From NCBI GenBank assembly GCA_000435475.1, contig FR896052.1, positions 36,430-46,971 of the forward strand: DNA of 10,542 nucleotides. Direction: 5' to 3'. Shown here piece by piece: positions 1 through 7,465 of this stretch (positions within the stretch are counted from its first letter, which is position 1; each line of letters opens with the position of its first letter). Both the position numbers and the translations under genes were made by a program. The DNA is from Cryptobacterium sp. CAG:338 (GTDB lineage: Bacteria; Actinomycetota; Coriobacteriia; Coriobacteriales; Eggerthellaceae). The notes beneath the pieces are model-generated. The model did not search any database and was not told the origin of the DNA. It saw only the letters and a program-made list of their open reading frames with translations.

Positions 1-52
1 AGAACGAAGCCGAATCTTCAATTAGCGCGATACGAGATAAGGTGGAACTTAA

Positions 53-250
53 GCGGATTGTTTTGAGGTGTGCAAACACGCAAACAGGTTCGTATGAAAG
101 GAATCGTGCAATACCTCTGCGATTTACCTTAAAGCACGTAAACAGATTCGTGCAAAACCCTCTGGCGATTTGTTTTGAAGCACGCGGGCAGATTCATGCG
201 AAATCTTAACGATTAGCCTTTAAGCGAGCAAACAGATTCGTGCTATTTTG
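53..250. repeat. Degenerate ~44-bp tandem repeat, four copies
   Basis: Four consecutive units can be aligned by eye at about 53-118, 119-164, 165-208 and 209-250. Shared elements in order are GCGATT, a TT-rich piece, AAGCACG, then ACAGATTCGTGC followed by A-rich and CTCT. Copy 1 is longer because its GATTCGTGC-like part seems partly duplicated. Copy 2 holds a small inverted repeat, GCACG/CGTGC. Positions 1-52 resemble the unit weakly, so the array may begin left of the window. The fourth copy lies inside the 3' end of the minus-strand glycosyltransferase gene and encodes its last 14 residues. The copies are too diverged and too closely packed for a CRISPR array. No function is known to me. 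Confidence 0.7.
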
Positions 251-1270
251 TCGGACCCATGAAATTACCGAGCTCTGCATCATAGTCAAGTTGACATTGC
301 CCATTTTCAAGGGGCAGAGCACTACACCCATCATTTTGGTGCGTGGTTTTGCGAGCTTTAATGCTTCACGTGCTTGAGGCGTGGAAATCATTGCGCGAAT
401 CGCGGCACGTTTCTCTTCGGAGGATAAGGTGCAGTTGCGATTAGTGATGTTCTCGATGCATCCAACTAATCGTTCTGCATAGCGGCGGGCTAAAAATTCG
501 CGCACTTCAGGGGTGTCGATACCCCAGTACTCAAATAATTCTTTCATCCACTGATGCTCTTCTTCGCGCTTATCGTACATGTCGGCACGATATTTAGTAT
601 TTTCGCTTTCTGCACGTGCGCGAAGGAAATGATAATAGTGGCCATCTAGACAACCTACTCGCTCAACATCACGCATTACTTCCAAATTAAAAGGCAAATC
701 ATCCCAGAAAGTAGTAGGGAAGCGTAGATTGTGCTTATTAAGGTATTCGCGACGATACAATTTATTCCACGGCGCATACAGAAGCTGTGCATCAAAAAGC
801 TTATAGGCTTCGTTTCGGAATTCCTCACGACTTGCAAAAATTTTATTGGGTGCATTGCGTAATTCGCGATAATAACGACCTTCATTATCGTAATACGTGT
901 CAATGGTGAAGCCTGTCACAAGCAGATCAAGATCATGTTCAGCAGCAACGCTATACATGTCGGAGAGCATTTCGGGATCGCACCAGTCATCTCCGTCCAT
1001 AAAATATAGGTAGGTTCCACGAGCGATTGCAATTGCTGCGTTGCGAGCGCTTGCAGCCCCAGCATTTTCTTGATGAATGACGCGGATGCGCATATCGTAG
1101 TCGGCAAGCAAGTCACACAGTTCAGCACTTCCGTCAGTGCTTCCATCGTCCACAAGCAGAATCTCGTAACTTCTAAACGTTTGGTTCTGCAGCGAATTAA
1201 CTGCACGGCGAAGCCAAGGTTTCACGTTGTAAACCGGAATAATGATGCTTATAGAAGGACTATGAGACAA
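206..1270 (-). CDS. Family 2 glycosyltransferase (GT-A fold), 354 aa
   Basis: It should transfer a sugar from a nucleotide-activated donor during synthesis of a cell-surface polysaccharide, on the cytoplasmic face of the membrane. Numbered from the start chosen here: the GT2 opening ISIIIPVYN (about 7-15), the donor-binding VDDGSTDGS (40-48), QENAGAASARN (67-77), and the metal-binding DXD-type FMDGDDW (90-96). The rest is a variable acceptor domain with no clear transmembrane segment. I chose a TTG at 1270 because the GT2 fold begins only a few residues later and GGAAG lies about 10 nt upstream; TTG at 1276 is equally possible. The frame is open back to 1387, but that 39-residue extension is unlike the family. 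Another short frame with a strong SD (GGAGGT, 1454-1459) sits further upstream in the same phase, cut off by TGA at 1400-1402. The C-terminal tail QNSTNLFARLKANR is encoded by a tandem-repeat unit, so it is probably not part of the ancestral protein. The sugar and acceptor cannot be told from sequence. Confidence 0.9.
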   Translation of the reverse strand: MSHSPSISIIIPVYNVKPWLRRAVNSLQNQTFRSYEILLVDDGSTDGSAELCDLLADYDMRIRVIHQENAGAASARNAAIAIARGTYLYFMDGDDWCDPEMLSDMYSVAAEHDLDLLVTGFTIDTYYDNEGRYYRELRNAPNKIFASREEFRNEAYKLFDAQLLYAPWNKLYRREYLNKHNLRFPTTFWDDLPFNLEVMRDVERVGCLDGHYYHFLRARAESENTKYRADMYDKREEEHQWMKELFEYWGIDTPEVREFLARRYAERLVGCIENITNRNCTLSSEEKRAAIRAMISTPQAREALKLAKPRTKMMGVVLCPLKMGNVNLTMMQSSVISWVRQNSTNLFARLKANR

Positions 1271-1670
1271 TTGCAATCTTCTTCCAATAACGACCGATAC
1301 AAGCGCGCTTTTAGGCGTGCGAAACAGTGCGCAAAGCCAGATGTCCTTTTGTTCGTAACGAATAGTAACAATTTCGCTACGAATCAAAGGTTCATCAAGT
1401 CATTCTATACAAAGGCATGCGTAAGAGTTGTGGAGAGCGTATGTGTTCAAACTACCTCCATGTATTCGAGGACACCTTAGCCTTTTTAGTTGCTCTTTTT
1501 GAAGCTTTACTTTGTTGGCGGCTTTTCTTTTGTAGAGGGGAACTCTTCAAAGAGAAGACTGTGCCTTCAAAAGGAACCTCCTAATGAACTGAACCCACCT
1601 CTGATGAACTTTTTACGAGGAAGTTCTTAGTGGGGCGCGGGGTTGTGTGAAGTATTGCCAATGAATACCC

Positions 1671-1696
1671 TTTGGTGACCAAATACGGTATATAAT
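1671..1696 (+). promoter_or_regulatory. Promoter with palindromic operator candidate upstream of the TagO-like gene
   Basis: A consensus -10 TATAAT lies at 1691-1696. At 17-bp spacing the -35 position (1668-1673) has no consensus. Instead the perfect palindrome TTTGGTGACCAAA (6-bp arms around one central base) occupies 1671-1683, covering the -35 region and spacer. A good -10, a poor -35 and a palindrome between them suggest a transcription factor site. Whether it activates or represses, and which protein binds, is unknown. Confidence 0.6.
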
Positions 1697-1702
1697 CATG
1701 AT

Positions 1703-1729
1703 TTGGCGTTTGCGAGTCCGTTTCGCCAA
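1703..1729 (+). promoter_or_regulatory. Stem-loop at predicted 5' end of the TagO-like mRNA
   Basis: TTGGCG (1703-1708) pairs with CGCCAA (1724-1729) around a 15-nt loop. The expected transcription start, 6-7 nt after TATAAT, falls at the first base of this stem, so the mRNA would begin with a hairpin. Such ends can slow 5'-end decay. That role is inferred. Confidence 0.4.
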
Positions 1730-1764
1730 GCAGGTAAAGAACGAACTAGAACCAGGAGGGGCTC

Positions 1765-2919
1765 ATGAATTGGCTTGAGTATGCCGTGCTCTTCCTTGTT
1801 GCGGGCTCAGTCACTATTGCTCTTGTTCCTGCGGTGAAACGCTTGGCTGTTCGTCTTGACGCCATTGATTACCCTAGTGCTCGACGAGTAAACATGCTTC
1901 CTATTCCTCGTTTAGGTGGGGTGGCAATTCTAGGCGGCATCATTGCTGCTCTAATAGTGCTTGGCCTAGGTATGACTTTTTTAGGGTGGGATAATCCCTT
2001 CGCTCCAAATGACGACATTACTCCTAATTATGTGGGAGTGTTTATAGGTATCTTGTTTATGTTTGGCGTTGGCGCGGTGGATGATGTCGTAGACCTAAGC
2101 CCTAAAGTAAAAATGCTCGGCCAAATTATCGCTGCCTGTATCGTAGCGGGATCAGGGTTGTTGCTCGCAAATATTCACAATCCTATTGGCGAAGGCTATA
2201 TTGAATTTGGATGGGTTGCATATCCTTTAACCGTATTTTATCTGGTTGCTTTTGCGAACATTATCAACTTAATTGATGGTCTTGATGGTTTAGCGGCGGG
2301 TATTACTGCAATCTCGGCAGCTACGATTTTGTTGTTTGCGGTTTGGACCGATCGCCCTGATGCTGCGGTCTTTAGTGTTTTGCTGCTGGGTGCCTGCATT
2401 GGGTTTCTGAAAGATAATTTTTATCCTGCTTCTATTTTTATGGGCGATTCAGGTGCTCTTTTGCTGGGCTTTTCGCTTGGCATCATTTCACTTTTTGCGG
2501 TGGCTCGTTCTACTCTTTTTGTTTCTTTGCTGGTTCCTATCCTGGCGGCAGGTGTTCCGATTCTCGATACTTTTTTCGCGATTGTGCGACGCAAGCGCGA
2601 ACATCGTCCCATCGATGTGGCAGACAAAGGACATATCCATCATCGCTTAATGCGTGCGGGATTTAGTCAGCGTGCTACGGTCTTAATTATGTGGGGCTGG
2701 ACGATAATGCTGTCTGCTTGTGCGATTGTTATTACGGTGGCAGATAATCTGGTTCGCATTCCTATTTTCTTGGTTGCAGCAGGTGTTACGGTGTATGCCA
2801 TCGTTAAATTACGCCTTTTGGGCGATGCACTACGCCATCATTTCAATCCGCGTACCAAGCCAAATCGTTCCGAAAAGAATGCTGATGGTATAAACGATAA
2901 CGTTCAGGATAAGGCTTGA
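1765..2919 (+). CDS. Polyprenyl-phosphate GlcNAc-1-phosphate transferase (WecA/TagO/MraY family), 384 aa
   Basis: This integral membrane enzyme moves a HexNAc-1-phosphate from its UDP donor to undecaprenyl phosphate, the first step of many lipid-linked wall polymers. Visible family motifs: PRLGGVAI (48-55), the Mg-binding acidic motif GAVDDVVDL (D106, D107), NIINLIDGLDGLAAG (165-179), FMGDSG (225-230, with catalytic-type D228), and the cytoplasmic loop RPIDVADKGHIHHRL (281-295), whose HIHH motif is typical of the WecA/TagO group rather than MraY. About ten or eleven hydrophobic helices span residues 5-350. The C-terminal tail after residue 355 is hydrophilic. AGGAGGG (1754-1760) precedes the ATG at normal spacing. 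Length fits the family. The adjacent divergent glycosyltransferase supports surface-polymer synthesis; TagO-like (teichoic acid) and WecA-like (other polymer) roles cannot be separated here. Confidence 0.93.
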   Translation: MNWLEYAVLFLVAGSVTIALVPAVKRLAVRLDAIDYPSARRVNMLPIPRLGGVAILGGIIAALIVLGLGMTFLGWDNPFAPNDDITPNYVGVFIGILFMFGVGAVDDVVDLSPKVKMLGQIIAACIVAGSGLLLANIHNPIGEGYIEFGWVAYPLTVFYLVAFANIINLIDGLDGLAAGITAISAATILLFAVWTDRPDAAVFSVLLLGACIGFLKDNFYPASIFMGDSGALLLGFSLGIISLFAVARSTLFVSLLVPILAAGVPILDTFFAIVRRKREHRPIDVADKGHIHHRLMRAGFSQRATVLIMWGWTIMLSACAIVITVADNLVRIPIFLVAAGVTVYAIVKLRLLGDALRHHFNPRTKPNRSEKNADGINDNVQDKA

Positions 2920-2920
2920 T

Positions 2921-3032
2921 CTTTCGAGCGTTACATTTCGAACGTTACGCTTCGGACACCATATTTCGAGCGCCACATTTCGAACATCACGCTTCAGGTG
3001 TCGCATTTCGAATATTACGCTTTGGTCACCAG
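2921..3032. repeat. Tandem array of eight 14-bp units in 42-bp higher-order blocks
   Basis: Eight abutting 14-bp units run without gaps: 2921, 2935, 2949, 2963, 2977, 2991, 3005 and 3019 are the unit starts. Units 1, 2, 4, 5 and 7 are (A/C)TTTCGA(A/G)-type ending in AC, for example ATTTCGAACGTTAC. Units 3, 6 and 8 are GCTT-type, for example GCTTCGGACACCAT. The order A-A-B, A-A-B, A-B gives a 42-bp superperiod with one A unit missing at the end. Units 1-3 can fold: CGAGCGTTAC (2925-2934) pairs with GTTACGCTTCG (2944-2954) with one bulge and one mismatch. The array fills almost the whole gap between convergent genes, where a terminator is expected, but there is no U-run after the hairpin. Confidence 0.85.
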
Positions 3033-3048
3033 TGCCTTGTATTCCCTT

Positions 3049-6000
3049 TTATTCGACACTCTTTAACGCTTCAATCATGTCAATCTTAGCCAGGGCGCGA
3101 TTCGAAAGCAGAGCTACAAGCCAGGCGAAGAATAAGGTTAAGGCACACGCATAAACATAACTTAAGGGTTCAATCGTGACCGCAAAATAAATAGACGGCA
3201 TCTTCAGCACGTAGGTGAGTGATTGACTGAACGCATAACCTAAAGGAATGCCGCATATCATGCCAAGTGCGGTAAGCAAAATGGTCTCTTTGTTTACATA
3301 GTGATTAACTTCGCGTTTACGAAAGCCCAAAACTTTGATAGTTGCTAGCTCGCGAATACGCTCAGAGATATTGGTTGTAGAGAGTGTGAACAACACCACA
3401 AAGGCAAGAGCGGCCGCTAATACGATAATGACGTACACCACGGTATTAATGAGCGAGAAGGATTGCGAGAATTCTTCGCTCATTTTTTGAGTGCTTGTTA
3501 CGGTCATAAAGGTTTCGTTGTCGGTAAGCTCATTGGCAAATGCTTCTTGTTCTGCAGCGTCATCGCTTACGAGGTTGATGAAAAAGCCATTTAGGTCTGC
3601 TGAAGTGCCGAAATACTTTTCATAAGTGCTTTCGGTAAGGTAGGCAGCATTACCTAGGTAGTTATCAATAACGTACTGAACGGGGACATCCGCCTGTTTT
3701 AGAGTACTTGTTTCTACATGAGCACTTCCGCCTTCTGGAATGCCAAGGAGCTCTGCTGCGTTTCTTGTGAGTAGCATCCCTTCATCGGAAAGCTCGCAAG
3801 GGCTATCTGCGGAGGTGCGGGTATTGATGAAATCCGATAGAGAAGTCCCGTCAGGCACAATAAAAAGCTGAAGACTTTCTTTTGCTTCGCTCGTAGTGCT
3901 TCCCGCAGAAGATGTGTCTGTTTCGCTGTTGGGTGAAGCGGGTGAGCTTACGGTAACACTGTCAACGCTGAGGGGCTGAACTGAAGAGATGCGCGTATCT
4001 TCTTCGAGGGTTTGAAGCGATGCGTCGAAATCCTCCTGATTTACCACAGCGAGCACATCGTAGCGATTGATGTCGTTATATTGCATTACCGAAAGAGCGT
4101 GAACGGAGTCGCGAATAGAAAAACCGCAGATCAAAAGAGCCATGCATCCCATAATGCCAAAAATGGTCATGAGAAAACGCTTTTTATAGCGGAAGATGTT
4201 GCGCGCGGTAACTTTATTTAAGAAGGACATGCGATTCCAGAGCGGAGTTATGCGTTCCAAGAAAATACGAGAACCAGCTTTGGGTGCTTTTGGACGCATG
4301 AGAGCGGCGGGGGTTTGTTTTAGTTCAGAACGGCAGGCAAGTATAGCAGCTCCTGCAATTCCAACAATGAAGAATAGTACGCTCCCTATTCCATACAGGG
4401 CATCAAAGGAATAGAGATATTCAGGGATTTGATACATGGCTTCAAAAACAACCGAGAACAAGAAGGTGGGGAATACGATAAAACCGCATACACCTCCAAG
4501 GATGCCACCAATAAGGGAAGCGCCTAAGGCATACATTAAGTATTTCATCAATATGGTATGGCGGCTGTAGCCTAAGGATTTGTATGTTCCAATAAGGCTT
4601 CGTTCTTCTTCAACCATGCGTGTAATGGTGGTAAGGGCAATAAGAACTGCAACGATAATAAAGACAACAGGAAATACTAAGCCGATAGCTTCAATAGAGG
4701 AGGCGTCACTTTCGACGCTGGTGTATCCTGCATTGGAATCGCGCGTTTGAATGTACCATTGCGCTGCTTCGATATCGTCAACTTCAGCGCGCGCATCAGC
4801 GATTTGCTGCAGGGCATCTGCTTTAGTTTTTTCATACTCTTGACGTTGGGTATCAAGCTCGGTTTGACCTGCTTGCAAATCTTTTTCGCCTGCTGTGATC
4901 TGCTGTTCACCTGAGGTAATTTCTTGTCTGCTTGCTTCGAATTGCTGGCGTGCAGAGGCAAGTGCGGTTTCGCCTTCGGTGATTTGGGAAAGCTGAGTGT
5001 TGAGTTGCTGTTCGGTGGTCTCAAGTGTCTTTAGTTGTTCGTCAAGAGGGGCAAGCTGGTTGGCACGTTCTTGTTCGATCGCTTGTAGTATTGCCTGATA
5101 GGCACTCTCGTCTATTAGTCCCTGATCAAGGGCAGCTTGTGCATCTTCAATTTGTGCATCACATGCAGCATTTATCTGTTGTATGCCACTTTCAATTTGG
5201 GTGCGTCCTTCAGTAACCTGGTTAAGACCCTCTTCAATTTGCGCACGTCCTTCTTTGAGCTGTTGGGCCTGTGCTTCCAGCTCGGCTTCGCCATCGGCGA
5301 GCTGTTGCCTACCTTCGGCAAGTTGCGATTTGCTTGCATTGAGTTCTTCCCAGCCGTCGTCAATTTGAGCTTGGGCATCGGCAAGCTGGGATTCAGCTTC
5401 TGTAAATCCATCTTGCGCTTCAGCTTCCTGTTCATCAATAGTAGCCCGAGCATCCTGCTTTATTTCATCAGTGCGAGCCTGCTCGCGTTCGGTACGCAAG
5501 GTTTCAAGATTATCCACAACCGTGTTAATGAGGGAGGTGTACTGATCTGAATAACTTGATATTCCGTCAGCGTTTGTCGCTTTTATGTATATCGTGGTGA
5601 AGGTATCGGCCACTTCGGGATCAACCGCATCCGCTGTTACGAAAAAGCAGCAATCGGGAGAAGCGCTCGCGCGAATTGCGATAGGACCAGTAGGGTTGGT
5701 CAGCTCTGTTGGATCGATTACCGTGCCAGTAATGATGTATTCGGTGCGCTTAAAAAGAGCGTCAGAGCCGTTGTCTTCAAGGGTTACGGTATCCCCTATG
5801 GATGCCCCAGAAACATCCAAATAATTTTGAGTGACCGCAATTTCGTTTGAAGCGGTTGGTAATTCTCCTGAAACCAGATAGGGCTCATTGATGCCGCTTT
5901 CAGAGAGTGTTTTCACTTCAACGCTTAAGCGCGACGATCCTGCATCGGTATACGTGTCTTCTGTCCAGGTGCCTTCCGCCTGTTGAACGCCCTCAATTTT

Positions 6001-6231
6001 CGAAACGGCTTCTACATCATCGGCGCTCAGACCAAGGGTGGATTGAATAGAAACGTCATAGAGCTGTTGCGAATCGAAGAATGCATCGGCAGAATTGCGC
6101 AGGTCAAAGCAGGAAGCGCGCAGACCAGTAACCATCGTTACGCCAAGTACGCATATAACCAGGATGGAGATAAAGCGCTTGCGGCTTTGAACGATGGTTC
6201 GCCATATGTCTTTCCTAAACGCGTGTGCCAT
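3049..6231 (-). CDS. ABC transporter permease, two FtsX-like cores and a large coiled-coil ectodomain, 1060 aa
   Basis: It is the membrane subunit of a MacB/LolCE-type (type VII) ABC system, which usually performs mechanical work or extrudes substrates across the envelope. Layout: TM1 (about 20-40); extracellular domain 1 (41-513); a first FtsX core of three helices (about 514-536, 565-590, 612-634) with the cytoplasmic stretch EEERSLIGTYKSLGYSR; TM5 (684-706); extracellular domain 2 (707-925), including a Ser/Thr-rich stretch near 755-785; and a second FtsX core (about 927-950, 983-1003, 1022-1044) with SERIRELATIKVLGFRKREV. Residues 303-353 and 416-459 are heptad repeats of the form Q(L/I)xxGxx, separated by about 60 residues, which suggests a long antiparallel helical hairpin. 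The ATG at 6231 is 26 nt after the ATPase stop, with a modest AGGTAG upstream, so the two are one operon. No accessory or sensor gene lies beside it, so the substrate is unknown. The duplicated FtsX core in one chain could work as a pseudo-dimer. Confidence 0.92.
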   Translation of the reverse strand: MAHAFRKDIWRTIVQSRKRFISILVICVLGVTMVTGLRASCFDLRNSADAFFDSQQLYDVSIQSTLGLSADDVEAVSKIEGVQQAEGTWTEDTYTDAGSSRLSVEVKTLSESGINEPYLVSGELPTASNEIAVTQNYLDVSGASIGDTVTLEDNGSDALFKRTEYIITGTVIDPTELTNPTGPIAIRASASPDCCFFVTADAVDPEVADTFTTIYIKATNADGISSYSDQYTSLINTVVDNLETLRTEREQARTDEIKQDARATIDEQEAEAQDGFTEAESQLADAQAQIDDGWEELNASKSQLAEGRQQLADGEAELEAQAQQLKEGRAQIEEGLNQVTEGRTQIESGIQQINAACDAQIEDAQAALDQGLIDESAYQAILQAIEQERANQLAPLDEQLKTLETTEQQLNTQLSQITEGETALASARQQFEASRQEITSGEQQITAGEKDLQAGQTELDTQRQEYEKTKADALQQIADARAEVDDIEAAQWYIQTRDSNAGYTSVESDASSIEAIGLVFPVVFIIVAVLIALTTITRMVEEERSLIGTYKSLGYSRHTILMKYLMYALGASLIGGILGGVCGFIVFPTFLFSVVFEAMYQIPEYLYSFDALYGIGSVLFFIVGIAGAAILACRSELKQTPAALMRPKAPKAGSRIFLERITPLWNRMSFLNKVTARNIFRYKKRFLMTIFGIMGCMALLICGFSIRDSVHALSVMQYNDINRYDVLAVVNQEDFDASLQTLEEDTRISSVQPLSVDSVTVSSPASPNSETDTSSAGSTTSEAKESLQLFIVPDGTSLSDFINTRTSADSPCELSDEGMLLTRNAAELLGIPEGGSAHVETSTLKQADVPVQYVIDNYLGNAAYLTESTYEKYFGTSADLNGFFINLVSDDAAEQEAFANELTDNETFMTVTSTQKMSEEFSQSFSLINTVVYVIIVLAAALAFVVLFTLSTTNISERIRELATIKVLGFRKREVNHYVNKETILLTALGMICGIPLGYAFSQSLTYVLKMPSIYFAVTIEPLSYVYACALTLFFAWLVALLSNRALAKIDMIEALKSVE

Positions 6232-6257
6232 AACTACCTACTGGATCGCTTGTTTCG

Positions 6258-6971
6258 CTACCATTCGATTTCTGCGATAGGCGCAGGATGCTTGTTTATT
6301 TCAGTGGAGGTGACGCGACCACTGTTTACCCGAATAACGCGATCTGCCATGGGGGCAAGCGCGGCGTTGTGCGTAATGATGAGAGTGGTCATGCCGCTTG
6401 TGCGACACATGTCTTGCAAGAGCTGCAAGATTTGTTTGCCTGTTTTGTAGTCCAGCGCGCCTGTGGGTTCGTCGCATAAAAGAAGTTTAGGATTTTTTGC
6501 TAACGCACGGGCGATAGCAACACGCTGTTGTTCACCACCAGAAAGCTGTGTGGGAAAGTTATTGAGGCGTTTTTCGAGCCCAACTCGTGTAAGTGTTTCA
6601 GTGGCATCAAGCGAATCGGGACAAATTTGTGCCGCCAACTCCACATTTTCTTTTGCTGTGAGGGTGGGGACTAAATTGTAAAACTGAAAAACGAATCCAA
6701 CAGCAGAACGACGGTATTCAACCAGTTGAGATTCACTACACTGGGCAATGTCGGTGCCGTCTACCAGAACCTCACCTGAAGTGGCGCCGTCCATTCCTCC
6801 CAGGATATTGAGAGCAGTTGTTTTTCCTGCGCCCGATGCACCAAGGATAATTGCGAGCTCTCCTTGTTCGACACAAAACGTTGCTCCGTCAAGCGCACGA
6901 ATTTCTGTTGCGCCTGATCCGTAGCATTTCACAACGTTGTTAAATTCAATGTAGGCCATGGGATGGCTCAC
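6258..6971 (-). CDS. ABC transporter ATP-binding protein (MacB/LolD/FtsE type), 237 aa
   Basis: This cytoplasmic ATPase drives the permease encoded just downstream. All nucleotide-binding motifs are intact: Walker A GASGAGKT (44-51), Q-loop Q96 in FQFYNL, signature LSGGEQQR (143-150), Walker B LLLCDEPTGALD (163-174, catalytic E168), and switch H201 in IITHN. VFQFYNLVPTLTAKENV and DEPTGALD are characteristic of the MacB/LolD group. The length is normal. The start is GTG at 6971. An ATG at 6959, four codons in, gives MAYIEFNNV and fits the usual family N-terminus equally well. Neither has a strong SD. The gene is the first of the operon. Upstream, TATACT (7100-7105) and TATAAC (7092-7097) on the minus strand are possible -10 boxes with poor -35 partners. 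Confidence 0.95.
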   Translation of the reverse strand: MSHPMAYIEFNNVVKCYGSGATEIRALDGATFCVEQGELAIILGASGAGKTTALNILGGMDGATSGEVLVDGTDIAQCSESQLVEYRRSAVGFVFQFYNLVPTLTAKENVELAAQICPDSLDATETLTRVGLEKRLNNFPTQLSGGEQQRVAIARALAKNPKLLLCDEPTGALDYKTGKQILQLLQDMCRTSGMTTLIITHNAALAPMADRVIRVNSGRVTSTEINKHPAPIAEIEW

Positions 6972-7155
6972 TTTCTGGTGATTTCCATTCGGCTCTTTAT
7001 TGTCTTCAGGACTTTAAGCCTTTGACGCGCTTTGGCTCTCGAATCGTCTTTCACGAGATAAGTCGTCATTTAATAAGCTGTCATCTACCTCGTTATATGA
7101 GTATAGAAGAAATATCACGTGGCAAAACCAACAGCTTGCCTGCTTCTGTTTTAAA
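6972..7155. other. Upstream region of the ABC operon with 15-bp direct repeat
   Basis: No gene is seen. Two abutting 15-bp units, ATAAGTCGTCATTTA (7058-7072) and ATAAGCTGTCATCTA (7073-7087), match at 12 of 15 positions. A weaker TCGTC-containing relative precedes them at 7044. A 7-of-8 inverted repeat, CGTTATAT (7091-7098) with ATATCACG (7112-7119), brackets the TATACT box that may serve the ABC operon. These could be operator sites, but none matches a regulator I can name. Confidence 0.4.
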
Positions 7156-7245
7156 CACATAACAAGCTCTCATGGTGCCGCAGACTCGCATGGTGTCATG
7201 AGTCTGTATGATGCCGCGGGCTTGCATGTTGTCACAAGCTTGCAT
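7156..7245. repeat. Five tandem 18-bp units, degenerate
   Basis: Units begin at 7156, 7174, 7192, 7210 and 7228 and abut exactly. The last four include GGTGCCGCAGACTCGCAT, GATGCCGCGGGCTTGCAT and GTTGTCACAAGCTTGCAT; the consensus is roughly GNTGYCNCNRGCTYGCAT. Neighbouring copies match at about 13-14 of 18 positions; the first copy is the most diverged. The period is a multiple of three, but I see no start codon with an SD or a coding context. The unit is unrelated to the other repeat families in the window. Confidence 0.8.
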
Positions 7246-7268
7246 TGCAACATGTTAGCCTCATCACA

Positions 7269-7297
7269 CAACAAGCCCGCACGAGACGGGCTTGTTG
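7269..7297. terminator. Strong hairpin, possible terminator without U-run
   Basis: CAACAAGCCCG (7269-7279) pairs perfectly over 11 bp with CGGGCTTGTTG (7287-7297) around a 7-nt loop. Neither side carries the T-run of an intrinsic terminator. It lies about 170 nt downstream of the hsp20 stop and upstream of the ABC operon, so it may end hsp20 transcription or protect its 3' end. Confidence 0.35.
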
Positions 7298-7393
7298 CTA
7301 GAGGATGCACAACGTGAGAGGGTACAGAGAAATCAGAGTTGCCATCTTATATAAATGTCGGAATCAAACAGTAGGAATAACCGTTTTCGTAAA

Positions 7394-7429
7394 CTGAAGC
7401 TAACCGAAGTGCTTAAGCTAACGAACTAT
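7394..7429. repeat. Two-copy 18-bp direct repeat downstream of hsp20
   Basis: Two abutting 18-bp units (7394-7411 and 7412-7429) share CTNAAGCTAAC at their left ends and diverge to the right, matching at about 11 of 18 positions. A possible third remnant (TCGAAAGCTTGC) follows. The rest of 7298-7465 shows no gene and no standard terminator for hsp20. Confidence 0.4.
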
Positions 7430-7465
7430 TCGAAAGCTTGCTTTTAGTTAACAGTCGGGGGAGGG

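Larger units (their letters stand above)
1271..1764. other. Non-coding gap between divergent glycosyltransferase and TagO-like genes
   Basis: I see no convincing gene here. It holds short symmetric elements: CTCTTCAAAGAG (1543-1554), CCTTCAAAAGG (1564-1574), and a stem GAACTT/AAGTTC (1606-1611 with 1621-1626). There is also a direct repeat, ACCTCCTAATGAACT (1576-1590) against ACCTCTGATGAACT (1597-1610). On the minus strand a TATAGAAT box (1402-1409) could be a -10 for the glycosyltransferase, but it has no good -35. The plus-strand promoter of the next gene is annotated separately. Confidence 0.6.

Noticed and set aside
53..250. CRISPR array
   Set aside because: The units are diverged and vary in length, and there is no alternation of constant repeats with unique spacers and no cas gene.
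1070..1480. Plus-strand open frame of 136 codons
   Set aside because: It is antisense to the glycosyltransferase start region, with no SD and no family resemblance.
1691..1765. Riboswitch upstream of the TagO-like gene
   Set aside because: The leader is only about 60 nt, has a single short stem and no terminator or known aptamer motif.
3021..3031. Second copy of the palindrome found before the TagO-like gene
   Set aside because: TTTGGTCACCA matches most of the palindrome, but it is simply unit 8 of the 14-bp array and is not near a promoter.
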